Positions 1-5,610 of a stretch of DNA of 13,932 nucleotides are shown here, piece by piece (position 1 is the stretch's first letter; every line of letters begins with the position of its first letter). Made by a program: the position numbers and the translations under genes. The notes beneath the pieces are model-generated. The model did not search any database and was not told the DNA's origin. It saw only the letters and a program-made list of their open reading frames with translations. Source of the stretch: GCA-2746795 sp964643965 (GTDB taxonomy: Bacteria > Chloroflexota > Anaerolineae > Promineifilales > Promineifilaceae); NCBI GenBank assembly GCA_964643965.1, contig CAZXVH010000127.1, positions 1 through 13,932 on the forward strand, given 5' to 3'.

Positions 1-8
1 GAGTATAG

Positions 9-79
9 AGCGGGCAACGGGGCTCGAACCCGTGATAGATGCTTGGGAAGCATCTGTGATACCACTTCACCATGCCCGC
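9..79 (-). tRNA. tRNA-Gly (anticodon CCC)
   Basis: Read on the minus strand this folds as a complete cloverleaf: a 7-bp acceptor stem (GCGGGCA with TGCCCGC), a D arm closed by GTGA/TCAC, an anticodon stem GATGC/GCATC around the loop TTCCCAA (anticodon CCC, glycine), a 4-nt variable loop, and a T arm ACGGG-TTCGAAC-CCCGT. The discriminator base is T and no CCA is encoded. It reads GGG glycine codons. No other tRNA adjoins it inside the window. Confidence 0.96.
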
Positions 80-216
80 AAGTTGAGGCGGGATTATATT
101 CTTGCCTCATAGCCATGTCAAATAAACGATTAAATATGACGCTAGAAATTTGAGATCGAATAGGTGGCAATCTGAGGACGCTACCACTAATTTCCGAAAA
201 ACATGACCAATTTACC

Positions 217-244
217 TTGCGCCTTGTGCCAATATCTTTATAAT
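217..244 (+). promoter_or_regulatory. Sigma-70-like promoter for the response-regulator-like gene
   Basis: TTGCGC at 217-222 is followed after 16 nt by a perfect TATAAT at 239-244, about 55 nt upstream of the start codon at 299. The -35 box is a 4/6 match to consensus. The leader is AT-rich and the ribosome binding site is weak. Confidence 0.55.
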
Positions 245-298
245 CGCAGTGGTAGAATTTTTTAAGGTTAGAACTGGTTTAGCGGGGTTTAAATTTCA

Positions 299-976
299 AT
301 GCCAGAAGCCACAATTTTGCTCGTTGAAGGGAAGACCAATCAATCCTACGCATTGTATGATGCGATACAAAAAGCGGGCTACCAAACTATAGTTTGTCAT
401 ACTGGTAAAATTGCACTGGAGAGCTTGCATACACATAAACCAGACCTGGTGGTGTTTAACGCCGCCTCCATGCGTACCAGTGGCGCTCGTTCATGCCGCC
501 GCTTAAGTCGGGCCCTGGCAGAAACGCCTATAATTCATTTGCGGAATGCGGGTGAGCTAGAAGATGCTGAGGCTGAAGCTGATGTCTATCTGGAACACCC
601 GTTTACGCCCCGTAAGTTGTTTAATCGTATTAAAATGCTGTTGCCGACGGATGATGTTACGGAAGAAGTCGTGCGTTATGGTCCGATAACGTTTTTCCCG
701 AATAAACCATCGGTAGATGTTTCTGGCAAGGGTGAACAACGGTTGACGCCCAAATTGGCTCAATTACTACAAGAGTTTTTGCGCCATCCAAATGAAGTAG
801 TGACTCGGGTACAGCTGATGCAGAACGTGTGGAAGACGGATTATGTGGGCGATACGCGCACATTGGACGTTCATATCCGCTGGGTGAGAGAGGTAATTGA
901 AACCGACCCGGCTAAACCACAGCTATTACAAACGGTTCGCGGCAAAGGGTACATCCTGATCACGCCTTTTAAATAA
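299..976 (+). CDS. OmpR/PhoB-type winged-helix protein with a degenerate receiver domain
   Basis: 225 aa with the two-domain layout of OmpR/PhoB transcription regulators: a receiver-like fold (about residues 4-115) and a C-terminal winged helix (about 125-224) ending in the family hallmark VRGKGYIL. The phosphorylation site is not conserved. The acidic pair after the first strand reads Glu10-Gly11, the phospho-acceptor position (PDLVVFN) is Asn54 instead of Asp, the Thr/Ser switch position carries Arg82, and the usual Lys-Pro before the last helix is His100-Pro101. It should therefore bind DNA without aspartate phosphorylation, as known for atypical response regulators. No histidine kinase is adjacent, which fits an orphan regulator. 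The start is ATG at 299, downstream of a good promoter. Target genes cannot be read from the sequence. The family call is firm; the phosphorylation-independence is inferred. Confidence 0.9.
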   Translation: MPEATILLVEGKTNQSYALYDAIQKAGYQTIVCHTGKIALESLHTHKPDLVVFNAASMRTSGARSCRRLSRALAETPIIHLRNAGELEDAEAEADVYLEHPFTPRKLFNRIKMLLPTDDVTEEVVRYGPITFFPNKPSVDVSGKGEQRLTPKLAQLLQEFLRHPNEVVTRVQLMQNVWKTDYVGDTRTLDVHIRWVREVIETDPAKPQLLQTVRGKGYILITPFK

Positions 977-1032
977 GGAAGGATGAAAGGGGTCTATGGC
1001 AACGTATTTGAATGCCTGCCTGCTGGGAAAAT

Positions 1033-1066
1033 AAAAACACCACCTGGTTTTACAGGTGGTGTTTTT
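1033..1066. terminator. Bidirectional intrinsic terminator between two convergent genes
   Basis: A perfect 14-bp stem (AAAAACACCACCTG, 1033-1046, with its complement at 1053-1066) encloses a 6-nt loop. The A-run on the left arm and T-run on the right arm let it stop transcription from both sides: the regulator gene arriving on the plus strand and rpsT arriving on the minus strand. Confidence 0.93.
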
Positions 1067-1089
1067 GATTGTGCATGAAACAAAGATGA

Positions 1090-1365
1090 TTAGGCTGTTT
1101 CAGCCCGGGCAGCGGCTAACGCCTTCATGAGGCGGCCTTTACGCCGAGAGGCATTCCCTTTGTGAATGACGCCTTTACGGGCGGCTTTGTCCAGGGTGCT
1201 GTATGCTTTCTGCGCCGTGGTTTCAGCTTCATCCAGGTTGCCTTGTTCGATTAGCAATCGTGTTTTCTTAACGTATGTCCGCGCTGACGCCAGATATACG
1301 CGATTGTGCGCTGTTCGTTTGCTTCTTTGCCGTATGCGTTTTTTGGCTGATTTTGTATTCGCCAT
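1090..1365 (-). CDS. rpsT: 30S ribosomal protein S20
   Basis: 91 aa, the normal length for bacterial S20, beginning MANTKSAKKRIRQ, rich in Lys/Arg/Ala, with the conserved central Thr-Leu-Asp-Lys-Ala-Ala-Arg-Lys-Gly-Val-Ile-His-Lys segment (about 57-69) and Asn-Ala-Ser-Arg-Arg-Lys-Gly-Arg-Leu near the end. S20 binds 16S rRNA early in 30S assembly as long helices. It is monocistronic: it has its own promoter upstream and shares a terminator with the convergent neighbour. A GGAGG lies 12 nt before the ATG, with AAGGA closer in, so the start is well supported. Confidence 0.98.
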   Translation of the reverse strand: MANTKSAKKRIRQRSKRTAHNRVYLASARTYVKKTRLLIEQGNLDEAETTAQKAYSTLDKAARKGVIHKGNASRRKGRLMKALAAARAETA

Positions 1366-1391
1366 TTCCTTATATTACCTCCGTAATTTTG

Positions 1392-1414
1392 ACGCCTGAT
1401 ATTAACGAAGGCGT
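1392..1414 (-). promoter_or_regulatory. Small stem-loop in the rpsT leader
   Basis: ACGCCT (1409-1414 read on the minus strand) can pair with AGGCGT (1392-1397) across an 11-nt loop, 27 nt before the rpsT start codon. S20 controls its own translation in E. coli, so a leader structure is plausible, but six base pairs is thin evidence. Confidence 0.25.
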
Positions 1415-1426
1415 GAGAGCGAGAGG

Positions 1427-1455
1427 ATGATAGCATAAAACAGGAGTGACGCCAA
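1427..1455 (-). promoter_or_regulatory. Extended -10 promoter of rpsT
   Basis: On the minus strand TTGGCG (1450-1455) and TATCAT (1427-1432) are separated by 17 nt, and the -10 box is preceded by TG plus one base (extended -10). It sits about 60 nt upstream of the S20 start codon and is the only good promoter in the gap. Confidence 0.65.
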
Positions 1456-1563
1456 CTGGAATCTAGCTGCGTTTTGGCTATGCGCTTTGAGTGGCTGCTA
1501 TTTTGCTTTTTAGGTGTGCTGAGATGTGTGGATGTGGGGGATGAATAGGAGTGGAGCGGGAGA

Positions 1564-1573
1564 AACGGCCGTT
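1564..1573. repeat. Copy of the iterated palindrome AACGGCCGTT
   Basis: One of 13 exact copies in the window. The others start at 2433, 3366, 3432, 4560, 5098, 6202, 8266, 8528, 10068, 10346, 11311 and 12279. This copy overlaps the stop codon of the 58-aa gene. The decamer is its own reverse complement. Near-copies with one changed base lie at 6615-6624 and 12130-12139. Confidence 0.95.
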
Positions 1574-1748
1574 ACCTCTCCCCCTTCTTCCCATTTTCCT
1601 TCCGGTTCTGTTCCAACCGCTTTTCCAACTCGCCAATGCGGGCAGAGAGGGCTTGCATTTGCAGCAACATCTGCCCTACCGCCTGGTCGGTTGATAATTC
1701 TTCTTGTGCCCACATCTTGATGAGTTGATTCAAGTTATAACTGCTCAT
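1572..1748 (-). CDS. 58-aa hypothetical protein, predicted coiled coil
   Basis: The minus-strand frame from ATG (1748) to TAA (1572) gives 58 aa starting MSSYNLNQLIKMWAQEELST. The second half (about residues 24-52) is a heptad-like run with Leu/Met/Ile spaced for a coiled coil and a basic tail (RLEQNRKENGKKGER). An AGAGGG ribosome binding site lies 9 nt before the ATG, and a consensus promoter lies further upstream, which together make it a credible gene despite its size. The N-terminal part looks like a short helix-turn segment but I do not recognise a family. It may form dimers or higher oligomers, possibly with a larger partner. No function is assigned. Confidence 0.72.
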   Translation of the reverse strand: MSSYNLNQLIKMWAQEELSTDQAVGQMLLQMQALSARIGELEKRLEQNRKENGKKGER

Positions 1749-1801
1749 GCGAGTTGCCCTCTTTAATCTTGTGTTGACATATTATCCGGTTATGTGACTC
1801 T

Positions 1802-1830
1802 ATTTTATACGATAACGTGTATCATGTCAA
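1802..1830 (-). promoter_or_regulatory. Consensus promoter of the 58-aa gene, with an overlapping dyad
   Basis: On the minus strand a perfect TTGACA (1825-1830), a 17-nt spacer and TAAAAT (1802-1807) precede the 58-aa gene by about 55 nt. The spacer contains GATA and TATC half-sites around ACGTG (about 1811-1823), a small dyad that could be an operator. A second dyad, ACATA/TATGT, lies at about 1777-1795 downstream of the -10 box. Confidence 0.65.
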
Positions 1831-1843
1831 TCCTGACGTAAGG

Positions 1844-1871
1844 AAATAGATCATGGTGTGGAGATCTATTT
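1844..1871. terminator. Hairpin after the HTH gene, possible terminator
   Basis: AAATAGATC (1844-1852) pairs perfectly with GATCTATTT (1863-1871) across a 10-nt loop. It lies just downstream of the minus-strand HTH gene and upstream of the next promoter. The stem is AT-rich and the T-run on the minus strand is short, so termination would be moderate; the T-run is better on the plus strand. Confidence 0.45.
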
Positions 1872-1889
1872 TTGAGGACGTGTGCGTTT

Positions 1890-2414
1890 TTATGGGGATT
1901 CTGGTTGGTTTTCGACCTGGTATTTGAAACCCGCTTTTTCGGCAATGAGGGTTAACAGTTTGGAGGAGGATCGTTTAGGACCATAGAGTCCATTTTCCCA
2001 TTCGCTGATGGTTTGCTGACGCATTCCCAGTTGGTCTGCCAGGTCGATCTGTGTCCAATTCATGTGGTGGCGCAGCGACTTGATGAGGTCGGCGTTCCAG
2101 AGTACGGTGTCGCCGATGCGCTGCACCTTGTAGATGATGCCTGGTTTGCGGAAGGTGATGCGTTCGTTTTCCAGGTCAATGGTTTCTACGTGGTAGCCGG
2201 CTGCCATCCACGCCTGCGCTTGCAGTGCGCCGCGACTACGATTGCTCCACCAGGCGCGGCGGGTGCGGGCGCTGGCGGGCAGGGGCAGACCCAGCAGCGA
2301 TTCAATTTCAGACAGGGTGAGGGTCAATTCATCGAGGGACTGTTCGTGGAGGGCGGTGTAGAGTGGGTAATATTTGCTGTCGGCGTTCATACCTTGCCAT
2401 TTTACTGTGATCAC
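1890..2414 (-). CDS. XRE-type HTH protein with an N-terminal DUF7662-like domain
   Basis: 174 aa in two parts. Residues about 14-90 (KYYPLYTALHEQ, then LTLSEIESLLGLPLPASAR and RRAWWSNRS) match a small domain, often listed as DUF7662, that occurs alone and attached to other modules in bacteria; its role is unknown. Residues about 108-165 form an XRE/Cro-type helix-turn-helix (LRHHMNWTQIDLADQLGMRQQTISEWENG). The protein is probably a DNA-binding regulator. It is predicted to start at GTG 2414; an in-frame ATG at 2390 (residue 9) is an alternative that keeps both domains, and neither has a strong ribosome binding site. The domain pairing resembles a phage-derived or mobile-element regulator, but no integrase or phage gene is nearby. 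Confidence 0.78.
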   Translation of the reverse strand: MITVKWQGMNADSKYYPLYTALHEQSLDELTLTLSEIESLLGLPLPASARTRRAWWSNRSRGALQAQAWMAAGYHVETIDLENERITFRKPGIIYKVQRIGDTVLWNADLIKSLRHHMNWTQIDLADQLGMRQQTISEWENGLYGPKRSSSKLLTLIAEKAGFKYQVENQPESP

Positions 2415-2432
2415 GTTATGTTTACAAATGAG

Positions 2433-2442
2433 AACGGCCGTT
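2433..2442. repeat. AACGGCCGTT copy in the divergent promoter region
   Basis: This exact copy sits between the minus-strand HTH gene and the plus-strand VOC gene, 6 nt before a TATAAT (2449-2454) that could serve as the -10 box of the VOC gene. Its position would overlap a plus-strand promoter spacer. Confidence 0.9.
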
Positions 2443-2512
2443 TTCTGTTATAATCTCCCCCCAAGAGTAGCTGGCTAACAAAGTGGGTTTCCCTGAGTTG
2501 AGGCGCAATATA

Positions 2513-2917
2513 GTGAGTATGATTACTCGCACTCATTTTATCCTATATGTTACTGACCAGGAGGCGAGCCGCCGCTTCTACGAGTTTGTGTTGGCGCAAT
2601 CTCCCAGCCTGCACGTGCCGGGAATGACGGAGTTCACTATCGGTGACGCCATGATAATCGGCCTGATGCCGGCGCGTGGCATCTTGAGATTATTGGGCTT
2701 GAGTCTGAATCAGCTGCCAGAGCCAGGGCAAATCCGAGGGGAGTTGTATCTGATGGTAGACGCACCGGAGAGGTATCATGCGCGTGCGCTGTCGGCTGGG
2801 GCGCAGGAACTCAGCCCCATGAGCCTGAGAGATTGGGGCGATTTCGCGGCATACAGCCTCGATGCAAACGGATATGTGCTGGCGTTTGCGCGATCTGCCG
2901 GGAAACCCGACCCATAA
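2513..2917 (+). CDS. VOC-superfamily (glyoxalase/bleomycin-resistance fold) protein
   Basis: 134 aa from GTG 2513, chosen because a GAGG at 2500-2503 sits 9 nt upstream; ATG 2519 and GTG 2483 are in-frame alternatives. The pattern is that of one VOC unit: a first strand THFILYVTDQEASRRFYEFVL, a middle GMTEFTIGDAMIIGLM, a second half opening GELYLMVDAPERYHARALSAGAQEL and a closing strand DANGYVLAFAR. VOC proteins bind a metal through His/Glu on these strands. Here the first-strand His is present, but the usual final-strand Glu is Ala, so classical glyoxalase I metal chemistry is doubtful. It could be a binding or resistance protein or an enzyme with altered metal coordination. It stands alone on the plus strand. 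Substrate unknown. Confidence 0.85.
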   Translation: MSMITRTHFILYVTDQEASRRFYEFVLAQSPSLHVPGMTEFTIGDAMIIGLMPARGILRLLGLSLNQLPEPGQIRGELYLMVDAPERYHARALSAGAQELSPMSLRDWGDFAAYSLDANGYVLAFARSAGKPDP

Positions 2918-2958
2918 CAAGTCGCTCCTTTGTCTGGCTTATATCTTAAACTCAAAAC

Positions 2959-2985
2959 GGGGTGTCTGGCTATTCCAGACACCCC
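2959..2985 (-). terminator. Intrinsic terminator of the sulfur-cytochrome cluster
   Basis: GGGGTGTCTGG (2959-2969) and CCAGACACCCC (2975-2985) form a perfect 11-bp stem with a 5-nt loop. Read on the minus strand it is followed by GTTTTGAGTTT. The stem begins at the last base of the stop codon of the final cluster gene, so transcription of the six-gene unit should stop here. It may also attenuate the plus-strand VOC transcript. Confidence 0.85.
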
Positions 2986-3524
2986 TACCGCACTAAATCA
3001 TGCGTACCATTTGCCATAATTAACCGGTGATCAGCCGTCACCACACCCATCGCTTCATTGCTGCCAAGCGCCAAGATCACCACATCGTCACCGACAGAAT
3101 GAGTTAATAAAGCGTGGTAAACGGCCGCATTCGTAACCAATTCTAAAGCCCCTATTTTTTCCGGCAGCGCTGCTTCCCGTCCCGCTTCCGCCAGATAAAA
3201 TGCTTCAGTGACGAGTAACTGCACAGACATGCCTAGTGGCTTTCCCTCAAGCAGTTCATCTTTTCCTCTGTGTTCCAGACCGGCCAGGGTAGCGACAAGA
3301 ATATAGGGTTGACGGGTAAGCGATACCGTGATGAAAACAAATGCCCCAGCCAACAGCAACCAAATAACGGCCGTTCCCGCAAATACCAACGGATAACTAC
3401 GAATCTTAAACCACGCCGCCAACAGAAAGACAACGGCCGTTACCGCCAAAATAATCGCCAACCACAAACGACCTCGCTGCAAACCCTGTCTGACAGTCTG
3501 GTAGATTGTTGCCCATTGATCCAT
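2985..3524 (-). CDS. Two-helix membrane protein of unknown function
   Basis: 179 aa. Two hydrophobic helices (about residues 20-38 and 46-68) follow a short, net-basic N-terminus, so both ends are probably cytoplasmic. The rest (about 72-179) is a soluble, mixed domain with one notable stretch, ELVTNAAVYHALLTHSVGDDVVILALGSNEAMGVVTADHRLIMANG; I recognise no family in it. It starts 30 nt after the YeeE-rhodanese gene and ends in the terminator, so it is the last gene of the cluster. AGGAAG lies 11 nt before the ATG. Two copies of AACGGCCGTT fall in its membrane segment and encode Thr-Ala-Val each time. It may be an accessory protein of the transporter or cytochrome complex, inferred only from position. 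Confidence 0.75.
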   Translation of the reverse strand: MDQWATIYQTVRQGLQRGRLWLAIILAVTAVVFLLAAWFKIRSYPLVFAGTAVIWLLLAGAFVFITVSLTRQPYILVATLAGLEHRGKDELLEGKPLGMSVQLLVTEAFYLAEAGREAALPEKIGALELVTNAAVYHALLTHSVGDDVVILALGSNEAMGVVTADHRLIMANGTHDLVR

Positions 3525-3554
3525 GTTTTAATTCGCTTCCTGAGAATAGCGCCA

Positions 3555-4784
3555 TCAGCCGCAACCACCCGCAGCGGGGGCGCGTTTTAATTCCATCTTC
3601 ACCTTGGGCACATACTCAATTTCAAAATCATGCGGATTGGGTTCTGCGGCCAAATATTGCGCCCCCAAAGCGGCCGTAAAATCGTAGCGCAGCTTATCAT
3701 TGTCAGAGCAGATTTCACACGCCAGTTTGAACTCATCGGCGGCATAGGTGTCGATCCAGTTGTTGACGCCCCCTTCCAGAATGTAAACATTGGGCACACT
3801 TTGCGCCACCAATATTTTCCAAGCTTCCGTGGCCGCCGCCTCATCATTGCTCATGACCACAAAAAGCGTATTGGCGGGTTTGGCAATTAGCGTGGTTGCC
3901 ATCCCTTCCAAATCCTCGGGAGCCACACGCTCGGCGTCTAAGATGTGGAACAGGTTGTAGTCTGCCTCGTGGCGCACGTCTAGCATTTGCACTTTGATCT
4001 TGCGGTCGTGAATTTTGTCGAGTAGTTCAGCGGGATGGATTTGCACGGCGCCGGCGTCTAGCTGCGCCTGGCGCTCGTCGGCGATTTGCGCCCAGCGGTC
4101 GGCGACGGTGGGTTGGCCGATGAAGATGAGGGCCACGCCGAACAAGGCGATACCAGCCGCCGCCGCATAGCGCCATTTGGGGGCCGCAGATTGATCTATG
4201 CCGCCAAATTTGGCTTCCAGTTTCTCTCCCATGAAGAACATAAACAGCGCCATCAGCACCACGCCCAGCGCCACCACGCCGACGGGCAGGTTGAACAGTT
4301 GGGGCAAGGTGTAGCGTCCCATGAAGGAGGAGTGCCAGAAGGTTTCAAAATATTGCACCGTTTCGCCAAACATGAAGATGCCAAAGGCGACGCCGAGGAC
4401 GAAGAAGATGCCGTCCATTTTACCGGTCGCCATGGCTACCAGGGAAGTACCCGGGCAAAAACCGCCGATGATGAAACCAAAACCCATAATCAACCCGCCG
4501 AGGATGCCGGGCCAGAGATAGGTGGGGTTGACCCACAGCAGGTTGTAGTCCAGCAGACCAACGGCCGTTGCTCCAAAAATAAGCACCATGGCCACGATAA
4601 TCGCGCCAAACATCACCTTCAAAACCGTCATGTCCTTAAAGTAGAATTGGGCGGCCAGTTTTTTAGAGTTGCCAAACCCGGAAATTTCCAGCACGTAGCC
4701 AAAAGCAAAGCCAATCAGGGCGTACACCACGTAGGAGCCATAATGGCCGAGTAATTCTGTAAGGGGTAAAGGAAAAGGTGTCAT
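3555..4784 (-). CDS. YeeE/YedE-type sulfur transporter half fused to a rhodanese-like domain
   Basis: 409 aa. Residues 1-223 form a polytopic YeeE/YedE (DUF395) domain with the signature GGFCPGTSLVAMATGKMDG, in which Cys110 matches the conserved cysteine that YeeE (TsuA) thiosulfate importers need. Residues about 246-350 are rhodanese-like (VQMLDVR at 266-271, FVVMSNDEAA, LEGGVNNWID), but the catalytic cysteine position is Ser312, so sulfurtransferase activity by the normal route is unlikely. Two further cysteines (356 and 359, ACEIC) follow, and the chain ends in GGCG, with Cys408 one residue from the terminus, reminiscent of the sulfur-carrying arm of SoxY. GGGAG lies 7 nt before the ATG. 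The gene follows the other YeeE half, and the two probably form one transporter. Substrate is inferred as thiosulfate or a related sulfur species. The membrane side of the C-terminal domain is not settled. Confidence 0.88.
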   Translation of the reverse strand: MTPFPLPLTELLGHYGSYVVYALIGFAFGYVLEISGFGNSKKLAAQFYFKDMTVLKVMFGAIIVAMVLIFGATAVGLLDYNLLWVNPTYLWPGILGGLIMGFGFIIGGFCPGTSLVAMATGKMDGIFFVLGVAFGIFMFGETVQYFETFWHSSFMGRYTLPQLFNLPVGVVALGVVLMALFMFFMGEKLEAKFGGIDQSAAPKWRYAAAAGIALFGVALIFIGQPTVADRWAQIADERQAQLDAGAVQIHPAELLDKIHDRKIKVQMLDVRHEADYNLFHILDAERVAPEDLEGMATTLIAKPANTLFVVMSNDEAAATEAWKILVAQSVPNVYILEGGVNNWIDTYAADEFKLACEICSDNDKLRYDFTAALGAQYLAAEPNPHDFEIEYVPKVKMELKRAPAAGGCG

Positions 4785-4801
4785 GTTTTAACTCCCAAAA
4801 T

Positions 4802-4868
4802 CAGTGAATAGTGGTCAGTGAACAGTGGTCAGTGAGACCTACTGTTCACTGACCACTGACCACTGTTC
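4802..4868. repeat. Heptanucleotide tandem repeats in inverted arms
   Basis: The left arm (4802-4836) is a 14-bp unit CAGTGAAYAGTGGT repeated twice plus a partial unit; the right arm (4841-4868) is exactly four 7-bp units: ACTGTTC, ACTGACC, ACTGACC, ACTGTTC. The arms are complementary over at least 17 bp, so the gap can fold into a long hairpin in either strand. The last unit runs into the stop codon of the upstream YeeE gene (4868-4870). Confidence 0.9.
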
Positions 4869-5449
4869 TAATTCCAAAGTCTCCGTACAAAATAGGCCAG
4901 CATGTATGCGCCAGCAAAGACGGCGAACATAAATGCCCAGCTTCCCACGGAGAGAACTGCGCCGCCAGATAGTGCCTGACCAGAAGTGCAGCCCCGCGCC
5001 ATGCGAGCGCCGTAGCCCATCAGGCCGCCGCCGACGAAGGCGTAGAACCAACGATTCTTTTTGGAGACCTGAGGGCCGCGATTGGTTTCGATTTTCAAAC
5101 GGCCGTTTACAAATCCCGCCACAAATCCCCCCAGCACTACCGCCACCGTCAGCACCACGATCCAGTTGTCCAGCGCATTCAAATCGCCGCCAGCCATCGT
5201 GATGAGGTAAGAGGTGCGGTCAATGTGTTCGGGGAAAACCAGGTCTTCAAAATAGACGATGATGCGGTTAATGCCGCCCGATGCGCCCAGCCCGTTTCCC
5301 GTCAGGAAAAAGGCGAAAAACAGGACAATGCCCAGCAAAATGCCACCCAAATACGGGTTTATATAATCCTTCTCTTTTCTGGCTATCAGCGTTCGTTTCA
5401 CGGATTCCAGGAAAGAGGGTTTTGATTCAGAAGGGGTTATGGTTGTCAT
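4868..5449 (-). CDS. YeeE/YedE-type sulfur transporter half (PmpA-like)
   Basis: 193 aa with about four to five membrane segments (roughly 33-50, 95-115, 133-149, 163-187) after a charged cytoplasmic N-terminus of 30 residues. The motif GYGARMARGCTSGQALSGGA (145-164) is diagnostic of the YeeE/YedE family (DUF395); Cys154 corresponds to a conserved pore cysteine in thiosulfate importers. Single-chain family members are about twice this length and carry two such halves, so this protein and the next gene should assemble as a split transporter, as described for PmpA/PmpB-type pairs. GGAGA sits 7 nt before the ATG. The next gene follows after 83 nt filled by heptad repeats. Confidence 0.9.
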   Translation of the reverse strand: MTTITPSESKPSFLESVKRTLIARKEKDYINPYLGGILLGIVLFFAFFLTGNGLGASGGINRIIVYFEDLVFPEHIDRTSYLITMAGGDLNALDNWIVVLTVAVVLGGFVAGFVNGRLKIETNRGPQVSKKNRWFYAFVGGGLMGYGARMARGCTSGQALSGGAVLSVGSWAFMFAVFAGAYMLAYFVRRLWN

Positions 5450-5508
5450 AGGAAAATCTCCGATTTTTAGCAGATAGTTTCAATGGTTCAAAAAACCTTA
5501 ATACCAAG

Positions 5509-5532
5509 GCACAAAGATGCAAAGATACAAAG
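5509..5532. repeat. Octanucleotide tandem repeat, three units
   Basis: GCACAAAG, ATGCAAAG and ATACAAAG follow one another without gaps, then decay into an A-rich run. This is a different repeat family from the heptads that follow 30 bp later in the same gap. Confidence 0.75.
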
Positions 5533-5561
5533 AAAAAAAGTAATGAATACCCTTTGCGCCC

Positions 5562-5603
5562 ACTGCCGACTGTCCACTGTCCACTGTCCACTGTCCACTG
5601 TTC
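5562..5603. repeat. Heptanucleotide tandem repeat, six units
   Basis: Six consecutive 7-bp units: ACTGCCG, four copies of ACTGTCC, and ACTGTTC. The unit is closely related to the ACTGACC/ACTGTTC units at 4841-4868. Here there is no inverted partner arm. It lies immediately downstream of the heptaheme cytochrome gene. Confidence 0.93.
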
Positions 5604-5610
5604 ACTTCTC

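Noticed and set aside
3549..3557. Possible selenocysteine read-through at the TGA after the GGCG tail
   Set aside because: The read-through frame gives only a short unrelated tail before the next stop, and I see no SECIS-like hairpin directly after the TGA. The terminal cysteine already ends a SoxY-like motif.
4086..4754. A 222-codon plus-strand open frame
   Set aside because: It is antisense to the YeeE-rhodanese gene, with an unlikely His/Gln/Gly-rich composition and no recognisable domain.
4785..5610. Insertion sequence ends flanking the YeeE genes
   Set aside because: The repeats on the two sides are related heptads, but there is no transposase, no target-site duplication and no defined terminal inverted repeat.
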